Shown in pieces: positions 11,958 to 20,823 of a stretch of 64,000 nucleotides of DNA. How positions within the stretch are numbered: position 1 is the first letter of the stretch; each line of letters begins with the position of its first letter. The notes below the pieces were generated by a model. It was not told the DNA's origin. It did not search any database and saw nothing but the letters and a program-made list of their open reading frames with translations. The stretch comes from Linnemannia schmuckeri (Eukaryota > Mortierellomycota > Mortierellomycetes > Mortierellales > Mortierellaceae): the NCBI GenBank assembly GCA_029449235.1, contig JANATG010000001.1:3348001-3412000 (forward strand), read 5' to 3'. The translations under genes were made by a program, and so were the position numbers.

Positions 11958-12368
11958 TCTCGACCAGCTTATGTCTTCCCTCTTTTTTGTATATACACCA
12001 CCCTCCTATAATACACAAGATGAAGTTCCAGACCATCTATAAGTTACCCTGTTTCCTTGTGATATTTCGATGCAAGAAAGAGAGATTGAGAGGCAGAAGG
12101 ATGGGCTGTGGTTGACAATCAAGATGAATTAGGTTTTCCTCGCCTTATTTGTCAGTGAAGGGACTTGGAAATCGATCACAAATCAAACACACGCTGATCA
12201 AAGAAAAGAATTTTACCCTCCGCCTCTCTTCATCCCCAAACCTCATCGTCGACTTTGACATCAAACTTCGACAACTCTCATCCATCTTCAGCTCTCATTC
12301 GCTCATTCACTCCGTACAACATTCTCCTTTTATCTCCAAAGTAACTAAAGAAAGAAAGAGCAACAACT
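11958..12368. other. Intergenic between family-1 genes
   Basis: 3' UTR of the preceding gene and CT-rich leader of the next. No further feature seen. Confidence 0.4.
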
Positions 12369-13082
12369 ATGAACGCCGAGTTGTTGTACGTCTTGATCGC
12401 GCTCCTTGTTCTGGTGTCCCTGGTCGTCATTTTTCTTGGCGGAAAGAAAAATTCACCTCCAACACAACCAGTGACTGAGGATTCTTTTTGGGCCAGAACA
12501 CGCAACAACCCGCACTACGTCCCTTCAACTACAACAATATCGATACCCTCTGCTACAGCAAAATACAACACTAGTCCTCTTAGCAGCACTCGACCTCAAA
12601 CGGCTTCTCCTGTCACCTTCAACAATGACGATTCGTTTTGGGCAAAAACACGCAACAATCCGCACTATGTCCCTCCAACTGCAGCAATATCAATACCCTC
12701 TGCAACAGCAAAATACAACTCCAGTCCTCTTAGCAGCACTCGACCTCAAACGGCTTCTCCTGTCACCTTCAACAACGGCGATTCATTTTGGGCAAAAACG
12801 CGCAATAACCCTCATTACGTCGTTCCGACTAGTGCCCGACTTCAGGCGACTTCCTCCCATGTAACAAGCGACATCAGTCAGGTCACGCCTGCGCCCGCGA
12901 TCGCCTCGACCTCTTCTCGACAAATACTTGTCACCAGTGTTCCCTTCCTCCCTTCTACACCAGCATCTGCACTCACACAGAGTCCTCCTCCTGCCTTACA
13001 AGACATTCAGTTCTCGACTCACCCAAAGCCCACGTTTGTAACAAGCATGCAAGACGAACCAGCGTCAGAGACGAGAACATAG
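12369..13082 (+). CDS. Family-1 single-pass membrane protein with 50-residue tandem repeats (237 aa)
   Basis: The helix spans ~residues 5-25 (LLYVLIALLVLVSLVVIFLGG), followed by KKN. The spacer is built of tandem 50-residue units starting DSFWARTRNNPHYVPSTTTI; two are full and a third is cut short after RNNPHYVVPT. Motif 1 is not recognisable. Motif 2 is clear near the C-terminus (LQDIQFSTHPKPTFVTS), and the protein ends in ETRT. Single exon, TAG stop. The repeats differ by few changes, so they arose recently by duplication. The unit FWAKTRNNPHYV is conserved in all three, unlike the looser Ser/Thr linker, so it is probably a functional short motif. Function unknown. Confidence 0.75.
   Translation: MNAELLYVLIALLVLVSLVVIFLGGKKNSPPTQPVTEDSFWARTRNNPHYVPSTTTISIPSATAKYNTSPLSSTRPQTASPVTFNNDDSFWAKTRNNPHYVPPTAAISIPSATAKYNSSPLSSTRPQTASPVTFNNGDSFWAKTRNNPHYVVPTSARLQATSSHVTSDISQVTPAPAIASTSSRQILVTSVPFLPSTPASALTQSPPPALQDIQFSTHPKPTFVTSMQDEPASETRT
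12480..12825 (+). repeat. In-frame 150-bp tandem repeats within the 12369 gene
   Basis: Units start at 12480, 12630 and 12780 with a period of exactly 150 bases (50 codons). The third is partial and diverges after about 45 bases. Seen by direct alignment of the DNA. Confidence 0.9.
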
Positions 13083-13354
13083 CTATACCTATACTTTCTC
13101 AAGTCGCATTTACAATATAAGTATTCTTTTTTACTTTGATCATGAAGAAACTAACGATCAAGGTTAACAATGGCGAATGTTTAAAAAAAAGAACAAGGTG
13201 CAGAGTGCGCACGGGTTTTACAAACCTGGCAGGTGTTAAAACTATATTTCAAGACATGCCTTTATTCCCTTCAAAATCAAACGTTCCTCCTCGCTCTTTC
13301 ACCTCTACTTTACTTCATACTACTTCATCAACCTCTCCTTTCCTTTTCACCATC
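13083..13354. other. Short intergenic spacer
   Basis: Only the 3' region of the 12369 gene and the leader of the next copy; nothing else seen. Confidence 0.4.
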
Positions 13355-13792
13355 ATGGGCATGAAAGTCCACATTGCCGTTGGTATCATCTTTATCACCG
13401 TCATTGCCGTATTTAGTTGGCATGATTACTAAAAGGCGTAAGCTAAAGAACAAGAAAAGGCCTTGAAAGCAGCTCAGATCAAAGTCAAACCGGATCATGC
13501 CTGCTGCTGTCAGCATCAGAATCATCATCAATGCCATCAATGTGGCGTCGCTCCTTCAGCCCCTATTTATCCTCTGCCTCCAACCGCTACTCTCCCACTA
13601 GCAACTGCAAACACAGCTAATACTACAGACATCCGACTCGAGGCTGTTTCTCTTGTCACAGCCATGGACACACCCTCTTCACCTCTTCCTGTCCATCAAG
13701 AATTCTCGAGCCATCCTCGGCCCAATTTTGTCGCTGTCATCCCACAGTCTGGTGTTGAAACCCATCTCGAGATAACATACCCTAGAATATAG
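13355..13792 (+). pseudogene. Family-1 gene interrupted by two in-frame TAA codons
   Basis: ATG 13355 opens MGMKVHIAVGIIFITVIAVF, a typical family-1 signal anchor. TAA at 13430-13432 and TAA at 13439-13441 follow, ten bases apart by first base to first base. The same frame then continues for 117 codons to TAG 13790-13792. This downstream part has Cys/His clusters (HACCCQHQNHHQCHQCG), motif 1 as TDIRLEAVSLVTAM and motif 2 as VHQEFSSHPRPNFVAVI. There is no frameshift. It is either a recently disabled gene or one needing readthrough or editing. The Cys/His stretch could bind metal. I saw no plausible intron removing the stops. Confidence 0.7.
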
Positions 13793-14074
13793 TTTTATTC
13801 AGGACTAACCATACCCACCCCTTCATTTCTATCACCGTTGCAAATACACCTCCTCGGTCTCGCTCTACTCACTAATACAGCTGCCTCAATTATCTGGTTC
13901 TTCAGTCCCGCGACCAAAGAGAACAATGGCGCATCGCGATTTTGCACTTGATCTTTCCATGCCTTACTGATTTTAGGAGACGGTGGCGAGTGGGATCACG
14001 GGTGTGTATGTGGGTGTGTGGGTGGAATGAGAGCATCTGTGTTCCCTCGAATACAGAAAAGTCCTCAGTCGGCG

Positions 14075-14114
<40 letters not shown>

Positions 14115-14474
14115 CGAGCAGACGAAGCTGTTGCAAACTAACAAACGCTTTAAACTTTCTCTTGTCAATTGATCAGATCTCGGTCAACAGGGGTATGTTG
14201 TGGTTCTGGACACTTTTTTATCAAACCGACAACCTCATCTTTTCATTCTCATCTACCATTCCGCGCCAACTCCACTCCTTTTTGATTTTATCCCTTGACG
14301 CAATGCCCATATCGCATCCTCTTCGACCTTGGGTTGAATCCTCCAACAATGTGCACGGACCGCACGCATGTGTCGACAACAGTACTTACCACCGCACCAT
14401 TCTGCCAAAGTCATGACCTTCGCCATAAGTGCGGCGTGCCCAAGAGTCGCCATGAGGGAAGCAAGGTGGACTCT
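13793..14474. other. Intergenic with a 39-base A run
   Basis: Contains an uninterrupted A39 tract (14075-14113), the longest homopolymer in the window. No coding frame of substance. Confidence 0.5.
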
Positions 14475-14739
14475 ACAGTCCTTTTTGTGAAATAGCCGAA
14501 CTTTCATAATAAAAGTTGGGCCATTTCGATTGAATTGAAATATACACACAAGGTATTCATTTCGTTGTGATGGCTGAGATACGTTATTTCCCTGCAGACT
14601 TTACGCAAATGCCTACATGTCATGTGGCTCTCTTAAATCCTTTGCAAATATAAATGAATACCGCGTATATAGATTTCAATTTAGTCGAAATAGCCCAACT
14701 TTTACTATGAAAGTTCGGCTATTTCACAAAAAGGACTGT
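14475..14739. mobile_element. MITE-like element with 67-bp terminal inverted repeats
   Basis: Arm 14475-14541 is the inverted copy of arm 14673-14739, with about four mismatches in 67 bases. The outer ends read ACAGTCC...GGACTGT, and the core arm contains AAATAGCCGAACTTTCAT. The arms enclose 131 AT-rich bases with no ORF. The size (265 bp), long inverted repeats and lack of coding capacity fit a non-autonomous DNA element. I could not identify a clear target-site duplication, so the superfamily is open. It ends 123 bases before ATG 14863, so it lies in that gene's promoter. Confidence 0.75.
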
Positions 14740-14862
14740 TGGTTATTTCCTTCCTTTGAACCTTTTGAACTTGATACCCTTCTTTACTGAATCAACCCTC
14801 GAAAATCATTTTTGCTCAACTCATACCTTTACGACCACATCTTTCCTTTCACGAACAAATCA

Positions 14863-15708
14863 ATGTCATCGATCCTCATTCTCATTATCATTGGAATTGT
14901 CATCCTCCTACTACTGATGACCCTCCAAGGCATAAGTAAATGCTGCTACGACGCTCGAACCGGCAATCTCGACCAAAACAGCACATCAAATCAGACGTCG
15001 CAAATTGAACGACGAGATGGATTCATCGTCCTCAAATCTCATACCCCCTCCAACACCAACAACATCAACAACAGCAACAACAACAACGAGAACACATCAA
15101 GTTCTTTTATAGTCACGAACCACTTTAAGAAGGCACCAAAACCCGTCGCCATCCCCAAGACCACCGATCGAATCAACGGGGCGATCGTTATCAAGCCTCC
15201 TGTATCAAAACCCGTTTTTTCAACCAAACCAGCTGCCACTACCTACTTCAAACTACCTACGGTTCCGTCGGTCTGGGGTACTTCAACCCGCACGAACCCT
15301 AAACCAGCTCAACAGCAGCTGCCAATAATTTCGCCAACACCGGTCGCTCTCCCACCAACAGAATACACAAACAGTTTGGGCATTCGATTACAAGTCGCTC
15401 CATCTGCATCATAGGCAACGACAACTGCTCCAACAACCTCTGCGACCTCACTTGATACCCCTACATCACCACCACCAATGCATGCGCGCTCACCTCAGGA
15501 TACTGGACAAGCATGTACCACTATTGCTATCGGCGATTAAGCACCTGCACCTACGCCTGCACAACCACGACAGCCGCAATAGCCCTATGCACTGGAGGAT
15601 ATTAAGTTCTCGAGCCATCCAAGACCCAACGTGGCGTTAGTCATCAACGTAGACGAAAGCAGCACCAGCCCTGGATCTACCGCGGTCTGGCGATCTTCTC
15701 AGTCCTAA
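14863..15708 (+). pseudogene. Family-1 gene, 183-aa ORF plus 98-codon in-frame extension behind TAG/TAA/TAG
   Basis: ATG 14863 to TAG 15412 encodes 183 residues: a helix (ILILIIIGIVILLLLMTL, ~4-21), KCCYD, a long Asn/Ser/Lys/Pro spacer (several VIPK/VPSVW-like segments), and motif 1 as LGIRLQVAPSAS right before the stop. The same frame then stays coding-like through TAG 15412, TAA 15538 and TAG 15580 to TAA 15706. It includes motif 2 as LEDIKFSSHPRPNVALVI. The C-terminal third is therefore cut off by three single-codon lesions without any frameshift. The 183-residue product may still be made as a truncated protein lacking motif 2. A MITE-like element lies just upstream. Confidence 0.7.
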
Positions 15709-16592
15709 AATCCGCCCTTCCCAGGTACCTTTTTTATAGCTTCTTGTAGTTTTGTGAAACATTGTATAATACATAAACGTTTTTGTCTTTCAATGTTGTG
15801 ACGACCCAAGGAGCATGTTGCTTGATGAACTGTTTGGGTTATAGAGTTTTCATTATAATCAATTGAACGCAGCCATGCTTATTCTTTGTGGCGTTTCGAG
15901 CAAAAGGATTGCCATGTACCGTTTTTGTCTTTTATTGTCCAACGCGACCACCGTTGGCGTCCTTAGGCGACCAATGAAAATCTACATCATTCCACATTAT
16001 CGAGGAAATACGAGGGGGTATGCCACCTCGACTGTTCCTCGGCGTATGCTGATACGAACCAGAAATAGCAAGTAAATGTACTGAAACACAAACTGGCGGA
16101 ACAGAAAACGAGAGAAGTATAGGAAGTCAAAAGCGTGGAGAGATAGAAAGGAGAGAGAATATGCTAAGAAAAAGCGAGAAAGTGCTCTCAAAAAAAGAAA
16201 AGATGGTGGGAAAGAGCTTAGAGAGAAAGAGAACTTTAATGGATCCTCTCCTCCAACGGTCATACAGCCTAAAACCTTATTCGTTTTTTAAAATAACAGA
16301 CTGTTGGCTGAAAAAAAAGCAGTCAGTGCCTTGCAGCTTCGACTTTGGGTTCCCTGGGGCCTGCATCGGCGGAGAAATAGGGACGCAAATAAAATCCAGG
16401 CACAATTCCCTCTTTTTTTTTCTCTTTCTTTCTCCACTCCTAATCCTCGGTACACCGACTCTCTTTGATCCTCTGCGTTTGCGTCGTTTTCGTTTCTTTC
16501 AAGGAATCCCTCCGCGAGCCGCTTCTACACACAGCAAACCACACACATCCGTCGAACAAGGAAACAACCACGCACACATACAAATCAACAAA
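15709..16592. other. Intergenic between family 1 and family 2
   Basis: Contains an unexplained frame upstream of and continuous with ATG 16593 (from 16161). It is rich in Lys/Ser and reads through promoter-like sequence, so I treat it as non-coding. A CT-rich leader precedes the next gene. Confidence 0.4.
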
Positions 16593-16979
16593 ATGGATCC
16601 ACATGCCCAGGTTCAAGCAGAGTTCAATCAGTTCTCCGAACAACAGATTAAGGAACAACAACAACAGTGCATTATTAATGGCAACTACGCCGTCATCGCG
16701 GACCTTTCCGACATAAATCTCCTCTCGTCGTCCTCCTCAGAACCTACTTCCATCATCCCTGTGACCACCATTACCGATGCTCCCATCGGTGTCGCACCCA
16801 TGGATGCCACTGTGATTCCCACTGGCGATATTTCTGCAGCTAATGTCGTGTCGCCCGGACAGTCCGCTGATGCATCAGGAGACGATTGCTGTGGTGGCGG
16901 TGACGATTGTGGTGATTGTGGTGATTGTGGTGGCGGTGGTGGTTGTGATGGTGCCGGGTCATGCTGCACTATTATGTGA
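16593..16979 (+). CDS. Family-2 Cys-rich protein with C-terminal CaaX box CTIM (128 aa)
   Basis: Starts MDPHAQVQAEFNQF, nearly the same as MDPAAQAQAEFEQ in the next gene, which fixes the start. The Gln-rich head is followed by VIADLSDINLLSSSSS and a Thr/Ile/Pro-rich middle. The Gly/Asp/Cys tail alternates DCG units and ends SCCTIM. The last four residues, C-T-I-M, fit a CaaX prenylation signal; a Met at the last position favours farnesyltransferase in the established rule. The adjacent Cys could be palmitoylated, as in Ras-like proteins. No transmembrane helix. Probably a lipid-anchored cytosolic-face protein; the Cys tail may bind metal. Family unknown to me. Confidence 0.78.
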   Translation: MDPHAQVQAEFNQFSEQQIKEQQQQCIINGNYAVIADLSDINLLSSSSSEPTSIIPVTTITDAPIGVAPMDATVIPTGDISAANVVSPGQSADASGDDCCGGGDDCGDCGDCGGGGGCDGAGSCCTIM

Positions 16980-17018
16980 ACAAACACGTAACAATAAAAT
17001 ATACCCATAGACGTTCTT

Positions 17019-17049
<31 letters not shown>

Positions 17050-17879
17050 TCCTGTCTCACTGCAATGCCAATGCTGTGTGACAAAGTGGAAGTGGTTTGT
17101 TGTCCCTCACTATTTCGTGTAAACTAGCAGCCTAGCGGGAAGTACGGTTCGCCCCCTGGCCTTGGTAGACGATGCATAAAGGCTTTGAAAGTGTCTAGAG
17201 CAAGCTATAGGTGTCGGAGACCATATTGGACGGATGCCTTTATGAAGGTTAAAAATAAGAAAAAGAAACATAAACCACAAATCTGATGCCAGTGAGGCGC
17301 GGGGCGCGGGGGGGTTCATCGATACTCTGGAATAAAAAAAGAAGTTCGTAGAATCAGGAAAAAGCAAAATAGATTCTCGAATCATGTCAAGTCACTTAAG
17401 TTTTTTTTTGTTTTCTCTCTGATCGGATATTGCTTGTGTGTGTGTGTTTTGGGCTGTCGTTTGTGCATGTTCTCGCCTTGCATCAAAACCTTATTCCTGA
17501 CACTTTTTTCTCCTCGGAGTGATGCAACCCAATGGTTCATTGTTACATGTAGCATGGGGGGGCTTGCCGGCCCTTCTTGCACGTCTTTTGACATGCACAG
17601 GATATAAACACAAATAAAGAAGAATTAGGGAAATGGGGGTGAAAAATGAGGGCTAGGGGGTGCATGATACCAAAAAAAAAAGTTAAAAAGGCACTCACGC
17701 AGAAAAAGACCTTTGTCTCCTCAGTGCAAGTGAGATCGTCATGGCATAGACTTTAAAAGGACGAGGAATCCAGGGGTCCCTCCCCACCTTTTTTTCACAT
17801 CAACAAAATCAAAAGCGAGCCGCACTTTCCCTAGACCCATCGATCTTTCTCCTAAATACATACAAATACATAAAAGAAC
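16980..17879. other. Intergenic: 3' UTR, T run and promoter of the 17880 gene
   Basis: AATAAA at 16993-16998 ends the previous gene. A T24 run follows (17027-17050). Near the right end there is a TTTAAAAGG element (~17751) and a short leader. No coding frame supported. Confidence 0.5.
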
Positions 17880-18239
17880 ATGGATCCAGCAGCCCAGGCA
17901 CAAGCAGAGTTCGAGCAACAACAGCAACCCCAAGCTCAGCAGCAACAACAACAAAGATCAAACGTTGTTGTCCAAAACAACCTCCTTGTTCTCAACGGCC
18001 CCTCAATCATCGATCTCTCTGACGACGATCACAACCACTTGTCAACAACCCTCACTACCCCTGCGCTCATCGCCACCGTACCAGAACCTCAGGGTCTCAT
18101 GGATGCCACTCTGTCTTCTGATATCAAGCCCGTCCAAGTAGCTTCTGCCGCTAGTCAAACCTCAGACGATTCTGGAGATTGTTGTTGCGGTGATGGTGAT
18201 AGTAGCAGCAGTGATGGTGATTGCTGTATCATCATGTGA
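17880..18239 (+). CDS. Family-2 Cys-rich protein with CaaX box CIIM and a SUMO-interaction-like motif (119 aa)
   Basis: The head MDPAAQAQAEFEQ is followed by a Gln run. Residues ~41-48 read SIIDLSDDDH, an aliphatic core followed by acids that closely fits a SUMO-interaction motif ([VI]-[VI]-D-L-S/T-D/E). A Pro/Thr/Ala middle shares the MDAT tetrad with the 16593 product. The tail alternates Ser/Asp/Gly with Cys pairs (GDCCCGDGD) and ends DCCIIM, again a CaaX box with Met. Single exon; AATAAA follows directly at 18241-18246. Tandem duplicate of the 16593 gene. Function unknown; a prenylated, possibly SUMO-binding membrane-associated protein is inference. Confidence 0.78.
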   Translation: MDPAAQAQAEFEQQQQPQAQQQQQQRSNVVVQNNLLVLNGPSIIDLSDDDHNHLSTTLTTPALIATVPEPQGLMDATLSSDIKPVQVASAASQTSDDSGDCCCGDGDSSSSDGDCCIIM

Positions 18240-18465
18240 GAATAAACATATACCTACTCTGTTTCTTCTTTTGGTATTCGCTAAGCTATCTGTATATGAT
18301 GGAGCAGAACCTTGCTGGATGAATTGTTGGCCCCGCCTTCCTTGGTAAACAAAGAAGGCGTTAGCGTGAACGATTCCCGAAAGCGTATTTATGATTTTTT
18401 TGGTACGTTGCCACCAAAAACAAAATAAGTGCATCATGATATCATGTGAGCGATAATGGCTTTAA

Positions 18466-18501
<36 letters not shown>

Positions 18502-19074
18502 TAAAAGACCCCCGACCTTCTGCCATCGTTTGTTTATCAGTGCATCGCCTCCGATGCCCGAAAGCCCAAAACTTCCAACTGATCACAAAAAATGTTAAAA
18601 ATACTCAAGCTGAGACTCGGAAGTGGTCAAAAAAAACGCTTTACAAAAATAAATCAAGCTCAAGTAGTGTGTCAGTTCCCTTTACTGGACGCAACGCCTG
18701 CATCTTTTGTCTCTTTCCCCTGCCCTCATCCTTTCCCCTCACACCTTCTCATCCTTTCCTTTCGCACCTTCTCTCCTTTACGCTTTACTTTACGCCCTCG
18801 CATGCATTTCAGATTTCTAGAATGTTGCCCAAGCGAAAATAGGAGAGGAAGCGGAGAAACCAAGTTCGGCTTCACGCCGTATGTCCAGCTGCCACACAAT
18901 CTAAAAAGTCATGCAAAAGTAGGAAGCGGGGGCGCACATGCGAAAAGAACAACGAGAATGGAAGGAACTGATGGAACGTAAAAATGAGAACAAGAAAAAA
19001 AAAAGGTAAAAAAAGAAGAAAGGGACATCTCTTGAGAGAAAGAAAGAGGAGATAAGGAGGGAAGGAGCGACGAG

Positions 19075-19109
<35 letters not shown>

Positions 19110-19673
19110 AAGGGATGAAAAGAAGGACGCCAGGAAAATCACAAATCGAGAACGCTCTCAATGAAAATAGATAAAAGTAAACACATCATGGTCAGTTCTC
19201 TTCCTCGCTTTCACTAACCAACGCCACTCCCTCCTTCTCGACCGCCACACACGGTGGCAGACATACACTCGAAGGCCAATTGCCCAAAAGTTAATAATTC
19301 CAAAAATAACTCACAAAAGGAGAAAGAACCTTGACCTGAAAGACTTGCCTGCCCTTCAACTCACAAAACGTAGCCAAATTGGCCATTCGGTGCTTGTGAA
19401 TACCACGCACGCACAAACAGGTATATATACCTCTGTTGGAACGCGTTGAAAAAAGTTACCACACCATTGCTTTTTTGTTATTTCTTCACACTTGCTCTTT
19501 TTTCGCTCATTGTTGCAACCTCTCGATTTCATCTCCCACATTTTTACTCCACTGTAGTATCATCCATCAAGGCAAAACGCCAAACAAAAAAAAAATTGCT
19601 AGTGAGAATGAGCACAGATACCTATACTCATACACCTCACTCATAAATCATACACGCACAGCAATTGACCGAC
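18240..19673. other. Intergenic with two long A runs and the promoter of the 19674 gene
   Basis: Contains A32 (18468-18499) and A33 (19075-19107) tracts separated by ~575 bases. A TATATATA element at 19422-19429 lies ~245 bases before ATG 19674. Apparent reverse-strand ORFs are low-complexity shadows of the A runs. Confidence 0.5.
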
Positions 19674-20456
19674 ATGGACAAAAAGAACCCCTCAGATTTC
19701 ATCCAAAGCGACCAAATCCTCCTCCTCCCCACAAAACAATCACCCCCATCCTCATCACCATCCAACAACGAGCAGAAGACACCCTCCCAAAAAAAGAAGG
19801 ACTCTTCTGGCCGAGGAGGCTCGGGCACCAGAACCCACAACACTAGCAACTATGTGTACATAAGCGATCCCGCCTGTAACTACTCGAGCGTCAACACCAC
19901 CGTCAACGCGGCCGCCGACGGCGTGAACCTTTCCACGGCCGCTAATATAGCCTACGGTGATCCGTTGTTGACTCCGGCCATCACCGTCCCTCCAGGCCCA
20001 AACACGGGAATGACCTCAGGAACCGCCGCCTCGCTCTCCCCGGATGTCTTCCCCTCCTCAGATGCCTTCCCGGCCACCCAGGTGGGCTCCTCCGGACCAA
20101 GTGGCGACTTCTCCTCCTCTGGTGCAGCAGTTTCCGGAGCAGGAGGTGGAGGTGGTGGAGATGGTAATGGAGATGGCGTTGGAGATGGAGGAGACTGCTG
20201 CAGGGATTGCGGAGATTGCAACTGCGATTGCCAATGCTGCGGCGACTGCACGGGCGACCCTTATGTAGACCTCTGCAACGCCTTCAAAGGCCTTTGTAGT
20301 CTTTTTGGCGACTGTTGCAATGCCATGGGTGAATGCTGTGACGCTGGGTGCGAGCGTCTTGGTCAATGCTGCGAAAGTTGTGGTGCTTCTTGCGAATGTG
20401 GCGGTTGCGAATGTGGCGGTTGCGATTGTGGCAGTTGTGATTGCTCCATTATGTGA
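19674..20456 (+). CDS. Family-2 large member: Cys-rich protein with CaaX box CSIM (260 aa)
   Basis: MDKKNPSDFIQ start, Ser/Pro/Lys-rich head, then a region with SDPACNYSSVNTTVNAAADG and a Gly/Asp stretch. The last ~85 residues hold about 30 Cys in CxxC, CC and CEC patterns: GDCNCDCQCCGDC, LCSLFGDCCNAMGECCDAG, and ECGGCECGGCDCGSCDC. The protein ends CSIM, a CaaX box. The N-terminal half is not like its two neighbours, but the Gly/Asp/Cys tail, CaaX end, strand and position place it in the family. The amphipathic piece VDLCNAFKGLCSLF could contact membrane. Cys spacing resembles metal-binding proteins, but I recognise no known metallothionein type. ATG 19674 chosen as the first AUG; a TATA box lies upstream. 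Confidence 0.75.
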   Translation: MDKKNPSDFIQSDQILLLPTKQSPPSSSPSNNEQKTPSQKKKDSSGRGGSGTRTHNTSNYVYISDPACNYSSVNTTVNAAADGVNLSTAANIAYGDPLLTPAITVPPGPNTGMTSGTAASLSPDVFPSSDAFPATQVGSSGPSGDFSSSGAAVSGAGGGGGGDGNGDGVGDGGDCCRDCGDCNCDCQCCGDCTGDPYVDLCNAFKGLCSLFGDCCNAMGECCDAGCERLGQCCESCGASCECGGCECGGCDCGSCDCSIM

Positions 20457-20823
20457 GAGGAAGATAAAATATCATTGAATTTCATCGTCCTCTTATCCTC
20501 TCTCAAACGGGAATGATTAAAAGACAAATAAATAAACGAATGAAAAAATGCAGGATTTGTGTACTTGTGTGCGCCAGCATTTGTATTCTATATCTGTTGG
20601 TATACAAAGGGGGTAGGGCATCATAATCATGATCTATCGCCATCAGTGGTATTTCCAATAGATGTGGAGGAGGGCGATGTGTAGGAGGAAGAAATGAGAT
20701 GTGAAATATAAACACAAATCAGGGGCTCATAAAAGTGACATGTAAAGAGGAGAGAAAAAAGAGAGAGAAATGAAGCCCCGCTTTCTTAAAATATCAACCG
20801 ACACACGGCAAAGCAAGGTGTCT
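20457..20823. other. Convergent intergenic spacer
   Basis: 3' ends of the 19674 gene (+) and the thioesterase gene (-) face each other. AT-rich; no gene seen. Confidence 0.5.

Noticed and set aside
13355..13462. An intron that would remove both TAA codons of the 13355 gene
   Set aside because: No GT donor with a usable AG acceptor of normal size brackets both stops while keeping the helix and frame.
16161..16592. In-frame N-terminal extension of the CaaX protein at 16593
   Set aside because: The paralog at 17880 starts with the same MDPxAQxQAEF and has no extension; the upstream part reads through leader and promoter sequence.
18901..19161. Minus-strand ORFs rich in Phe/Ser over 18.9-19.2 kb
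   Set aside because: They are translations of the A33 run and flanking AG-rich DNA.
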